From positions 1 to 59,018 of the forward strand of contig CALJDU010000101.1 of assembly GCA_938024995.1 (NCBI GenBank): DNA of 59,018 nucleotides, read 5' to 3'. Position numbers and translations under genes: made by a program. Position 1 is the first letter of the stretch, and each line of letters starts with the position of its first letter. The stretch is from an uncultured bacterium. GTDB lineage: Bacteria > Myxococcota_A > Polyangia > Polyangiales > Houyiibacteriaceae. Below the pieces are notes generated by a model. It made no database searches and was not told the origin of the DNA. It saw only the letters and a program-made list of their open reading frames with translations. Below, in pieces: positions 43,552-51,826 of the stretch.

Positions 43552-44733
43552 TCAGGTCCGCGCGGTGCTGTTCACCTTGACGTACGAGCTTCCGAGATCG
43601 CACGTCAGGTAGTAACCCTCTCCGTTGCCCGGCCCACCGAGCGCGACCTTGATCTCGTAACTGCGCTTCTTCATCGCGCGTGACGCCCCGTTCTCCGCTT
43701 TCGCGGTCGAGACCGGCATCCCGTCGGTATAGACCACGACGTCTCCGATCGAGACCGTGATCTTGTTCGGGTTGACCTTCACGCCAGCGCGCCCGACCGC
43801 GGCGACGATCCGGCCCCAGTTCGGGTCCTTTCCGTTCATCGCGGTCTTCACGAGCATCGAGGTCCCGACCGTTCGCGCGACCTTGCGCGCGTCGGAGTCC
43901 TTGCAGCCGGTCACGACGATCTTCGCGACGTGTTCCGCGCCTTCGCCATCCGCGACGATCATGGTCGCCAGGTCGTCGAGGACCTCGGTGAGCGCCGTCT
44001 CGAACGAAGCGGCGCCGGTCTCGCCCTCCGTGGGGTCACCGCTCGCCATGACGACGATGGTGTCGTTCGTGCTCGTATCGCCATCGACGGAGATGCAGTT
44101 GAACGTCTTGTCGGTCGCGCGACCAAGGGCAGCGGAGAGCGCGTCGCTCGGGATCGCCGCGTCCGTGACAACAAACGCGAGCGTCGTGGCCATGTCTGGA
44201 TGAATCATGCCGGCGCCCTTCGCGATGCCGAGGATCACCCGCTCGTGTCCACCTTGACGGAACGCGATCCGGGACACCTTGGTGCCCTTGTCCGTCGTCA
44301 GGATGGCCCGCGCGAAGCGGCCGGCGCTCTTCTCTCGCGCCGCGGCGACCAGCGCTCCAGCGGACTTCTCGATCACGCCACGCGGAAGCGGCTGACCGAT
44401 GACGCCCGTGGACGCCGAGAAGACCAACGCGCGATCAATCTCCAACGTGTCCGCGACGGCCTGCGTGGTCGAGAGCGCGTCACGGCGACCTCGTTCTCCG
44501 GTGCAGGCGTTCGCGCAACCGCTGTTGACCAAGATCGCTTGCGCGCGACCGCTGCGCGCGCGCTTTTTGATCAGCTCGACGCACGCGGCGCGAACTCGGT
44601 TCTTGGTCGTCACGACGGCAGTGGGCACGGGTTGATCGGCGACGATCAATCCGAGATCCAGGGAGCCATCTTTTTTGATGCCGCTCGCGATCCCGGCGAA
44701 CCGGAACCCCGAAACAGGATCGAGCTTCTTCAT
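43552..44733 (-). CDS. argJ: Glutamate N-acetyltransferase/amino-acid acetyltransferase (ArgJ)
   Basis: Moves the acetyl group from N-acetylornithine to glutamate in the cyclic arginine pathway, and some members also use acetyl-CoA. The protein of 393 residues has the N-terminal GIKKDGSLDLGLIV, the oxyanion-hole region FSASTGVIGQ, GGHERVILGIAKGAGMIHP, and the self-cleavage site MATTLAFVVTDA, where the Thr is the predicted catalytic residue of the beta chain. The C-terminus ends SYVKVNSTART, typical of the family. Gene order places it 36 bp after an aminotransferase gene on the same strand. Confidence 0.96.
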   Translation of the reverse strand: MKKLDPVSGFRFAGIASGIKKDGSLDLGLIVADQPVPTAVVTTKNRVRAACVELIKKRARSGRAQAILVNSGCANACTGERGRRDALSTTQAVADTLEIDRALVFSASTGVIGQPLPRGVIEKSAGALVAAAREKSAGRFARAILTTDKGTKVSRIAFRQGGHERVILGIAKGAGMIHPDMATTLAFVVTDAAIPSDALSAALGRATDKTFNCISVDGDTSTNDTIVVMASGDPTEGETGAASFETALTEVLDDLATMIVADGEGAEHVAKIVVTGCKDSDARKVARTVGTSMLVKTAMNGKDPNWGRIVAAVGRAGVKVNPNKITVSIGDVVVYTDGMPVSTAKAENGASRAMKKRSYEIKVALGGPGNGEGYYLTCDLGSSYVKVNSTART

Positions 44734-44769
44734 GTGACCTCTCTCTAGGCGCGGGCGCGCCTCACCGCT

Positions 44770-46092
44770 TCAGCCTTCAAAAGCCTCGTCGGTAATGTCG
44801 AGCCCCCGATCGATGATCGCGAAGCCCTCTTTCAACTGCTCTTCAGTGATGCAAAGCGGTGGGTTACACATGAAGTGACGCCACCGTACGAACGTGAAGA
44901 GCCCCTCGTCGCGGAAGAACTTCTTGAGTCGATCCATCGCAGGGTGTGATCCGTTGTAGGGCGCGATGTACTCGCCCTTGCTGTTCTTCTGGACGTCGAT
45001 CATGCCGAAGAGGCCGAGCGCGCGTCCTTCTTTCATCGATGGGTGCTTGGCCTGCAAGCGGTCCATCTCGGAGCGCATGACGCTCTCCATCTTGGCCGCG
45101 TTCTCGACGAGCTTCTCCTCGAGCATCACCTCGATGTTCGCGATCGCGGTCGCGCAGCAGAGGGCGTGCGCGCTGTAGGTCAGCCCGCCCCAGAAGACGT
45201 TCTCTCGGAAATAGTCCGCGATGCGATCGCTGACGCCCATGCAACCGAGCGGCAAGTACGACGACGTCAGACCCTTGGCCATGCAGACGATGTCCGGGAC
45301 GATGTCGTAGTGCTCGAAGGCGAACATCTTTCCGGTTCGTCCGAAGCCCGCCATGACCTCATCGCACACGAGCAGGATGCCGTATTTGTCGAGGAGCGCA
45401 CGAAGGCCCTTCAGGTAGCCACGCGTTGGAGGCATCACGCCATTGGTGCCGGTCACGGTCTCGACGAACATCGCCGCGATCGTGTCGGGACCTTCGTAGG
45501 TGATGACCTCTTCGAGGTAACGAAGGTTGTTCTCCGTCATCTCTTCTTCGGTCGTGCCGAAGGAGTAGTCGTAGGGTCGCGGATCCATGACGTGGATGAC
45601 GCCGGGCATCCCGGGCTCGTTCGCTAAGCGCCGCGGATCCCCGGTCAACTGCATCGTCGCGTTCGTCGCGCCGTGGTAGCTGCGGTACCGCGCAAGGATC
45701 TTGGAGCGACCCGTGAACTGACGCGCGGCCTTGATCGCGTTCTCGTTCGACTCCGCGCCGGAGAGCGTGAAGAAGAACGTGTTGATGTCGCCGGGGACGA
45801 TCTCCGAGAGGAGATGCCCGAGTCGAGCACGCGGCTCCGTCGCAGACGCAGGGAAGGTATAGAGCAGACCCTTGTCGAGCTGCGCCTTGATCTTCGCGAT
45901 GACCTTCGGGTGGTTGTGACCGATGTTGACGCTCATCAACTGGCTGTTGAAGTCGAGGATCCGTTCACCATCAGGTGTGTAGAGATAGACCCCGTCCGTA
46001 CGTTCGATTGGGAGCGGATCGACCTTTCCGCTCGCGCTCCACGTGAAAAGCGTGTGCTTCTTACACAGCTCTACCATCTCCTGGGCGTTCAT
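44770..46092 (-). CDS. Class III PLP aminotransferase
   Basis: A PLP-dependent aminotransferase of 440 residues (ATG 46092; a longer open frame adds 50 residues of no sense). It has LYTPDGERILDFNSQLMSV, GAESNENAIKAAR (PLP phosphate), SYHGAT, VCDEVMAGFGRTG and the catalytic Lys in MAKGLTSSYLPLG. The closest pattern I know is the taurine/hypotaurine or beta-alanine:pyruvate group, but class III members with such sequences also use GABA or acetylornithine-like amines. The substrate is not certain. The tight spacing to argJ does not prove an arginine-pathway role. Confidence 0.88.
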   Translation of the reverse strand: MNAQEMVELCKKHTLFTWSASGKVDPLPIERTDGVYLYTPDGERILDFNSQLMSVNIGHNHPKVIAKIKAQLDKGLLYTFPASATEPRARLGHLLSEIVPGDINTFFFTLSGAESNENAIKAARQFTGRSKILARYRSYHGATNATMQLTGDPRRLANEPGMPGVIHVMDPRPYDYSFGTTEEEMTENNLRYLEEVITYEGPDTIAAMFVETVTGTNGVMPPTRGYLKGLRALLDKYGILLVCDEVMAGFGRTGKMFAFEHYDIVPDIVCMAKGLTSSYLPLGCMGVSDRIADYFRENVFWGGLTYSAHALCCATAIANIEVMLEEKLVENAAKMESVMRSEMDRLQAKHPSMKEGRALGLFGMIDVQKNSKGEYIAPYNGSHPAMDRLKKFFRDEGLFTFVRWRHFMCNPPLCITEEQLKEGFAIIDRGLDITDEAFEG

Positions 46093-46234
46093 CTCGGGGA
46101 GCCTACCAGCGACCAGGACCTCAGCGGTCGCAAAACGTTCTTTTTGCCGGGAAAAAGCCACCCGCGAGAGCCAGTCGGACTCAAATCCCGCGAAGAACGG
46201 GTGACCACCATCCCGACGTTCAGCACAATTTGAA

Positions 46235-46264
46235 ACGGGCAACGATCATAAGACCGTTGCCCGT
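46235..46264 (-). terminator. Rho-independent terminator after the vWA lipoprotein gene
   Basis: A perfect 10-bp stem has ACGGGCAACG at 46235-46244 and CGTTGCCCGT at 46255-46264, with a 10-base loop. On the minus strand it is followed by TTCAAATT. It lies about 28 bp past the stop of the vWA lipoprotein gene. Confidence 0.85.
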
Positions 46265-46291
46265 CGCGTGTTCGGCTTGTTCAGCCAGCGA

Positions 46292-48460
46292 TCAGCCGAT
46301 GCCGCCACCCGAGGTCGCGGGCACGATGATGAACACCTGCCGCGTGTCGAGGACCGCCGCGCCGCTTCCGCGAACGTCAATGAACGCGATGAAGAGCAGC
46401 GTGTCTCGGTTGTCTCCCAAGAAGTCGTTCTGGAACGTGATCCGGAACGTGACCTGGGTCCCGGGAACGACGCCGAAGAAGGTCGACTCGTCCACCGCGG
46501 CGACCGCGTCTTCGAGCGTGACGTCCGCCGGGGGCGCCCAGCACGGGTCGGTCGGCGGGGTCGCGCGACACGCCGGCTGACGGCGCTTGATGAACTGGGT
46601 CGCGTCGACGCCCTCCGTGTCGGTGGGATCGTCGCGGAGCGCGGTGTCCACGTCCTGTGGAACGCGCGTCGCCACGGTCTCCACCGCGCCGACAACCGCG
46701 TCGATGAACGCGGCGCTGGAGCCACCACCATCGGGCAAATCGTAGACAAGGGCGTTGCCCTCGAGGTCGATCGAGCCGCTCTCCTCCGCCACCCGCTTCA
46801 TGAAGAAGCAGGGGGAGCGCCCGTCCGGGCCGACCGCGCCGACGCAGCTGGTGGTGGAGGTGTTGATGCCGATGTACTTCGCGCCGCGTCGGTTCATCTC
46901 CAGCATCGCGTCCGAGAAGACCGCCGGGGACGGCGTGATGCCGGTGTAGTCGCCACAGCTGGCGCTCTCACCGATCGGTCCGTTGTGCGAACAGAAGTCG
47001 GTGAAGTGAATGACGATCGGCAGGGAGCCTTCGCGGAAGCACGGCGCGCCCCAGCCGGTGTCGAGGCAGTCACCCACGTAGCGGCGCATCGTGTAGCTGC
47101 CGCCGCTGTGCATCCAGGTTCCGCCTTCACCGGTCATCGTCTGGTAGAGCGCCTCGGTCGAGGACTCGGGGCCATCCGCGCCGCTGTGGAGGTCCATGCC
47201 CATGAACGCCGCCTGCACTTCGCTCGCGCGGTCGGGAGGCGTCATTCCGATCGCGAGGATGAGAGGCTGGTCACGGCTGCTGCCGTAGCTGCCAAACGGG
47301 AAGTCGTCGTGCTGCGCCCCTGCGAACCAGGAGTCGGGGATCGTCTCGCGAATACGGTCGATCATGCCGGTGCCGGGGGACGACACGGTCGTCTTGACGA
47401 AGTTGAGCTCGCTGCCCATCGAACCGGTCGTGTCCGTGAGGAAGAAGATGTCCGCGACGCGAACCTCGGTGCCGAAAATCAGGTCGCGCTGAACCGGGTC
47501 GGCGTTGAACGGCAAGACCACGAAGAAGTCGTCGTCCGGGATGCCGCAGCTCGGGAGCGTCGCGCAGTCGCAGCCCTCACCCACGCCGTCGACGCAGTTG
47601 AGCTCTTCATACGCGATTTCGACGACGTCTCGGAACCCGTCCCCGTCAGTGTCGATGTTGCACGGGTCGGTGCCAAATTCGAGTTCGGTGCCATCCGGCG
47701 CGCCGTCGTTGTCGCTGTCGCGATCCTCGAAGTCGTCCAGGCCATCTGCGGCCGGCAGCTCCGTGATCGGGTCGATCTCTTCCGCGCAGCGTACGGGAGG
47801 GGTCGCGGGATCGCCGTCGCCCGCCTCGGTCGCGTCGTCAATGCCGTCGTCGTCCGAGTCGAGGTCGAGGTAGTTCGGGATGTCGTCGCCATCGGGGTCG
47901 CCACGGCCTTCGTGAACGTCGAGGATGGTGTCGCCATCGGAGTCGGTGTCGAAGACGTTGGGCGTGCCGTCGCCGTCCGTGTCGAGGGTCGGGTCATCGC
48001 CGGCCTCGTCGACGTTCGGGATGCCGTCACCATCGACGTCGGTGTCGAGGTGGTCCGGGGTACCGTCACCGTCGAGGTCCGTCTCGGTCTGCTCACCGTC
48101 GTGCACACCATCGCCGTTGCCGTCGGTGTCGAGGAAGTCAGGGATGCCGTCGAGGTCGGTGTCACGCGGAGGCGTGGTGCAGTCCATGTCCCCCGCTTCG
48201 TCCACGTCGAGGAGACCGTCGCCATCTGCGTCGGTGTCCTGGTCATTGACCAAGCCATCGAGGTCCGCGTCCCCATCCCCCTCGTCAGCGGTGCTGATGA
48301 AGTCTCCGTCACCGTCCCCCGCACCGCCGCAGCGCAGCGTCATCGTGGTGTCGGGCGATGACGTATCGGTCCCAGAATCATCGGTTCCGGAGTCGTCGTC
48401 ACCACATGCGGCCAGCACCAAAAGGGCAAGGGCCGCGATCATCATCCGTTGGCAAGACAT
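46292..48460 (-). CDS. vWA-domain lipoprotein with calcium-binding (TSP3-like) repeats
   Basis: A lipoprotein of 722 residues. The lipobox (LVLAAC) is followed by Gly-Asp-Asp-Asp. Residues about 45-320 are tandem D-x-D-G-D-G-x-x-D repeats (DTDGDGTPNVFD, DSDGDTILDVHE), the thrombospondin type 3-like calcium-binding pattern. A von Willebrand A domain follows (about 345-640), with a metal-site motif in FLTDTTGSMGS and IVIHFTDFCSHNG. The C-terminus is a beta domain (about 650-720). It should be a calcium-stiffened, exposed adhesion or ligand-binding protein. GGAGAG lies before the ATG, preceded by a strong hairpin in the leader. Confidence 0.92.
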   Translation of the reverse strand: MSCQRMMIAALALLVLAACGDDDSGTDDSGTDTSSPDTTMTLRCGGAGDGDGDFISTADEGDGDADLDGLVNDQDTDADGDGLLDVDEAGDMDCTTPPRDTDLDGIPDFLDTDGNGDGVHDGEQTETDLDGDGTPDHLDTDVDGDGIPNVDEAGDDPTLDTDGDGTPNVFDTDSDGDTILDVHEGRGDPDGDDIPNYLDLDSDDDGIDDATEAGDGDPATPPVRCAEEIDPITELPAADGLDDFEDRDSDNDGAPDGTELEFGTDPCNIDTDGDGFRDVVEIAYEELNCVDGVGEGCDCATLPSCGIPDDDFFVVLPFNADPVQRDLIFGTEVRVADIFFLTDTTGSMGSELNFVKTTVSSPGTGMIDRIRETIPDSWFAGAQHDDFPFGSYGSSRDQPLILAIGMTPPDRASEVQAAFMGMDLHSGADGPESSTEALYQTMTGEGGTWMHSGGSYTMRRYVGDCLDTGWGAPCFREGSLPIVIHFTDFCSHNGPIGESASCGDYTGITPSPAVFSDAMLEMNRRGAKYIGINTSTTSCVGAVGPDGRSPCFFMKRVAEESGSIDLEGNALVYDLPDGGGSSAAFIDAVVGAVETVATRVPQDVDTALRDDPTDTEGVDATQFIKRRQPACRATPPTDPCWAPPADVTLEDAVAAVDESTFFGVVPGTQVTFRITFQNDFLGDNRDTLLFIAFIDVRGSGAAVLDTRQVFIIVPATSGGGIG

Positions 48461-48481
48461 TCAACTCTCCAAATAAGTTCC

Positions 48482-48510
48482 ATCCCCACGTGTTTAAGGT
48501 ACGTGGGGAT
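48482..48510. promoter_or_regulatory. 10-bp inverted repeat in the leader of the vWA gene
   Basis: A perfect dyad has ATCCCCACGT at 48482-48491 and ACGTGGGGAT at 48501-48510 with a 9-base spacer. It lies about 22 bp upstream of the vWA gene start and 220 bp upstream of the divergent Pal-like gene. There is no T-run after it, so it is not a terminator. It could be an operator or an mRNA leader hairpin. Confidence 0.7.
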
Positions 48511-48731
48511 CACTGTTCACCGCAAGCCGACCGTGAACATTCGACGCACGGATCCAGTCAACCAAGTTGGCGCAAAGGCGCGGACAAGAACCGTGTCACG
48601 AGAAACGAACGAGAACGCCCGAACGACCTCCACGTCGCGAGAGACATTGAGAGGCACAGACCTTGAGAGACGTTGACAAGCCGTGAACGCGGGGGTACCG
48701 CACCCCCCACTTCCGAGGACCCGAAACGAAG

Positions 48732-49367
48732 ATGAATCGCCTCAACCTCCTGCTCGTAATCGTGTTTTCGGCGACCGTTATCGGGTGCGGACCAAGCTAC
48801 CCGAACTGTGGAGACGACGACGATTGCCGTGAAAACGAGTACTGCGTCAACGACCAGTGCCAGCAGTGCCGCGAAGATCGTCACTGCACCCGTGGCGAGA
48901 GCTGCGTTGAAGGTCGCTGCGATCCGATCACGAACTTCTGTGACGGTGCGGGTGATTGTGGGCCGAACCAGCGCTGCAATCAGAACCGCTGTGAAGCGGT
49001 CGAGCAGACCGCCTCGATGCCCGCGCCTCCGCCGCAGCAGAACACCTGCATCCTGGAGCCGGTCTACTTCGGGTACGACGCGGACAACATCAGTCGGTCG
49101 TCACGGGACGCGATCCAGACCAACGCGAACTGCATCCGAAGCCGCAGCGTCCGCGCCGTGCACCTCACTGGTCACACCGACTCACGCGGAACGGAAGAGT
49201 ACAACCTGGCGCTCGGTGACCGACGCGCGCGCGCGGTCCAGCAGTTCCTCCGTTCACTCGGCGTGACCGCGCCGGTGACCGTCTCCTCGATGGGAGAGGA
49301 GCTCGCACAGGGCTTCGACGAGGGCTCCTACCAACGCGACCGTCGCGTCGTGTTCATCGAACGCTAA
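48732..49367 (+). CDS. Pal-like OmpA-family lipoprotein with Cys-rich insert
   Basis: A peptidoglycan-associated lipoprotein of 211 residues. The lipobox (TVIGC) gives Cys at about 19. Residues 25-90 are a Cys-rich region of repeated C-x5-C-x4-C modules (CREDRHCTRGESCVEGRC). The C-terminal 110 residues are an OmpA/Pal domain with VYFGYDADNIS, TGHTDSRGTEEYNLALG and RDRRVVFIER, including the Asp and Arg expected to hold diaminopimelate. It would tie the outer membrane to the cell wall. A CpoB-like gene follows after 19 bp. TolA, TolB, TolQ and TolR are not in this window. Confidence 0.92.
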   Translation: MNRLNLLLVIVFSATVIGCGPSYPNCGDDDDCRENEYCVNDQCQQCREDRHCTRGESCVEGRCDPITNFCDGAGDCGPNQRCNQNRCEAVEQTASMPAPPPQQNTCILEPVYFGYDADNISRSSRDAIQTNANCIRSRSVRAVHLTGHTDSRGTEEYNLALGDRRARAVQQFLRSLGVTAPVTVSSMGEELAQGFDEGSYQRDRRVVFIER

Positions 49368-49386
49368 GAACCGAAGGAGGACCAAG

Positions 49387-50190
49387 ATGACCCGCTTCAC
49401 GCTCTGCTTGAGCCTTATCCTCGCCATTGGCGGGTGCTACCCGAAAGGCGCCGGCCAAGACCTCGCCCAGCGACTCGACGCGGTTGAGGAAACGCTGACC
49501 ACCGAGCGAGACGCGCGCGCCGCCCAAGAAGCAGCGTCCGAGGCACGCATCGCGAGCCTCGAGGCGTCGCTCTCCGAGACGAGCCGGCAGAACGCCGACC
49601 TGGGGGCCGAGGTCCAAGAGCTCCGCTCACAGCTTCAGTCGACCGAAGGCCAGCTCGCTGAAGCGCAGAACTCGATTGACGGAGTCGCCCGCGCCGCGGC
49701 GCAGCGAACCGCCGAGATCAACCAGAACCTCGAGTCGGTCGCCAGGCGCGCCGGTGTTGATATGCCGGTGGAAGAGAGCCAGATCCCGCAGGACCCCGCA
49801 GAGCACTTCAACGCCGCGGTTCGCGCCTACCAGGCCAACAACTACTCCCTCGCCCGTGCCCTCTTCAGAGCGTTCGCGCAGCGTCACGGTGAGCACGAGC
49901 GCGCCGACGACGCGCAGTTTTGGATCGGGAAGAGCTACCTCGAAGAGCGCCGCCCGGCGAACGCTCTCGGCGCGTTCCGTAACGTCATCGCGGACCACGG
50001 CGAAGGCGACATGGTCGACGACGCGCTGCTCGAGATGGGCAACGCGTTCTACTCGCTCCACGCCTGCACAGATGCACGCAGCGCGCTCGACGCGCTCATT
50101 CAGACACACCGCGACTCACCGCTGCTCAGCCAAGCACGCGAGAAGCTCCGGGTCGTGCGCCGCGCGCCTCGCGGCTACTGCACCAGCTAA
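49387..50190 (+). CDS. CpoB/YbgF-like Tol-Pal associated TPR lipoprotein
   Basis: A protein of 267 residues. A signal with lipobox (AIGGC) is followed by a long Glu/Gln/Ala coiled coil (about 25-120, the trimerisation region of YbgF/CpoB) and a C-terminal TPR domain (about 135-260) with AEHFNAAVRAYQANNYSLAR and AQFWIGKSYLEER. In E. coli CpoB links Tol-Pal to peptidoglycan synthesis during division. A perfect AAGGAGG lies six bases before the ATG. It is the partner of the Pal-like gene upstream and ends 21 bp from the convergent SCO1 gene. A lipobox Cys is unusual for CpoB, which in E. coli is soluble and periplasmic. Confidence 0.9.
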   Translation: MTRFTLCLSLILAIGGCYPKGAGQDLAQRLDAVEETLTTERDARAAQEAASEARIASLEASLSETSRQNADLGAEVQELRSQLQSTEGQLAEAQNSIDGVARAAAQRTAEINQNLESVARRAGVDMPVEESQIPQDPAEHFNAAVRAYQANNYSLARALFRAFAQRHGEHERADDAQFWIGKSYLEERRPANALGAFRNVIADHGEGDMVDDALLEMGNAFYSLHACTDARSALDALIQTHRDSPLLSQAREKLRVVRRAPRGYCTS

Positions 50191-50211
50191 GGTCGATCAG
50201 TCCTGGGTCGC

Positions 50212-50775
50212 TTACTGGAGCGAGCGCGTGTCGCGCTCGAGCTTCGCGATCCCCTGCGCGTCGCTCGCGTAGTAGCCGCGGATACGTAGCTCTTCGTCGA
50301 CCAAGATGAAGTGGCTGGCGTGCATGATGTCGTAGCCCTCGTCGAGCGGCTCACGCGCGCCCATTCGAACGCGAAAGCCAGAGACGACCAGTTCTTCCAT
50401 CGCGTCGCGTGAACCCGTCACGAACGACCAGCGGTCAAAGTCCGCGCCGTGTGACTCGCCGTACGCGCGGAGCACGTCGGGGGTGTCGACCTCCGGGTCG
50501 ACTGAGAAAGACACCAGGCGGACGCCTGGAAGCCGCCGCTGCAGGTTGGACATCTGCGCCGTGATCATCGGGCAGACGCTCGGGCAGCTCGTGAAGATGA
50601 AGTCCGCGATGAAGAGCTCTCCGCGGAGCGATGCGCTCGTGAAGCGCGCCCCGCTCTGATCCGTGAGCGTGAACGCGGGGACCTCAGAGAGCCGCGGGAG
50701 CTCAGGCTGCTTGCAGCTCACAGAGAAGGCGAGCGCGACGATGAGGAAGACGAGCCGGGTGCTCGCGTGTCTCAC
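50212..50775 (-). CDS. SCO1/SenC-family copper chaperone lipoprotein
   Basis: A protein of 187 residues that delivers copper to the CuA site of cytochrome c oxidase. The lipobox ends in Cys followed by Lys (FSVSCKQ), and Lys at +2 is reported as an inner-membrane retention mark in myxobacteria, which suits this role. The thioredoxin-like domain has the Cu-binding C-x3-C in TSCPSVCPM and the distal His in MHASHFILVD. Its start overlaps the cyoE stop (ATGA at 50772-50775), so it is in one operon with haem O synthase. Confidence 0.93.
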   Translation of the reverse strand: MRHASTRLVFLIVALAFSVSCKQPELPRLSEVPAFTLTDQSGARFTSASLRGELFIADFIFTSCPSVCPMITAQMSNLQRRLPGVRLVSFSVDPEVDTPDVLRAYGESHGADFDRWSFVTGSRDAMEELVVSGFRVRMGAREPLDEGYDIMHASHFILVDEELRIRGYYASDAQGIAKLERDTRSLQ

Positions 50776-51692
50776 AAGACGATCGCGTCGATCATCAGCG
50801 CGGCGAAGAGCGCGGTCAGGTAGACGAGCGACGCGAGGAAGGACTTGCGCGCCCAGACCTTGGCGACCTCACCGGTGACCTCTTTGCGGAGCCCGCGGAC
50901 GTTCACGGCGAAGTAGTACACGCCCACCGCGCAAGCGACCGTGAGGTAAATCGGCCCCGCGACGCGGAACACAAACGGGAGCACCGAAGAGACGATGAGC
51001 GCGCCCGTGTAGAGGAGAATGAACACCTTCGCGTGCTGCTCTCCGCGCACCGAAGGGAGCACCTTCATGCCCGCGCGCTCGTACTCTTCACGACGATAGA
51101 TCGAGATCGCGATGAAATGCGGTAGCTGCCAGATGAAGAGGATCGCGAAGAGCGCGACGCCTGGCGCGTCGATCGTCCCGGTCGCCGCGGTCCAGCCCAT
51201 CAGCGGCGGGAGCGCGCCAGGGACTGAGCCGACGAGGAGCGCCGCGGGAGAGCGCTGCTTCATCGGGGTGTAGATCGCGACGTAGCTGATCAACGCGATC
51301 GCGCCGAGGAGCCCAGTCATCGGGTTCACGAAGAACGTGAGGAGCGGGATCGACGTCACGCCCAGAACGACACCGAACCAGAACGCGATGTTTGGGCGCA
51401 ACCGACCCGAAGGCAGGGGGCGTCTCGCGGTTCGCGCCATCAGCTGGTCGACATCTCGCTCGAGCCAGCAGTTGAGCGAGTTGGCGGACGCGACCACGGC
51501 GCAGGTGGTCACGAGCATGATCGCGACGATCTCCGCCGGGAGCGAACCGGGCGCGAGCCACATGCCACCTGCTGCGGTCACCAAGACCATCAACGTGATC
51601 CGGGGCTTCGCAAGCGCGACCATGTCGCGGATCACACTCTTCAACCCGCGAGAGCGGGGCGGGAGAGCGGGAATCGTGGGGGCAGCGCTCAC
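50772..51692 (-). CDS. cyoE: Protoheme IX farnesyltransferase (haem O synthase)
   Basis: An integral membrane prenyltransferase (UbiA family) that farnesylates haem B to haem O. It has about 8-9 transmembrane helices in 306 residues. The first Asp-rich motif is NCWLERDVDQLMARTARRPLPSG and the second region is RREEYERAGMKVLP. Together with SCO1 (downstream) and ctaA (3 kb away) it supports a haem A-type oxidase. The subunit genes are not in this window. Confidence 0.95.
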   Translation of the reverse strand: MSAAPTIPALPPRSRGLKSVIRDMVALAKPRITLMVLVTAAGGMWLAPGSLPAEIVAIMLVTTCAVVASANSLNCWLERDVDQLMARTARRPLPSGRLRPNIAFWFGVVLGVTSIPLLTFFVNPMTGLLGAIALISYVAIYTPMKQRSPAALLVGSVPGALPPLMGWTAATGTIDAPGVALFAILFIWQLPHFIAISIYRREEYERAGMKVLPSVRGEQHAKVFILLYTGALIVSSVLPFVFRVAGPIYLTVACAVGVYYFAVNVRGLRKEVTGEVAKVWARKSFLASLVYLTALFAALMIDAIVL

Positions 51693-51826
51693 AGCGGGGT
51701 CGATATGTCAGATCGATACGCGGGCCGTCAAGCCGACCCGCTCTACCCGACACTGCGTTCACCCTGGCGGCAAGACAAGCCTCAGACCCACGATCCTGAG
51801 AGATTCCGCGGTTGTCGCCGCAACCC

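Noticed and set aside
46268..48361. A 697-residue plus-strand open frame opposite the vWA gene
   Set aside because: Composed of Val/Arg/Asp repeats that mirror the calcium-repeat codons; no start signal or domain.
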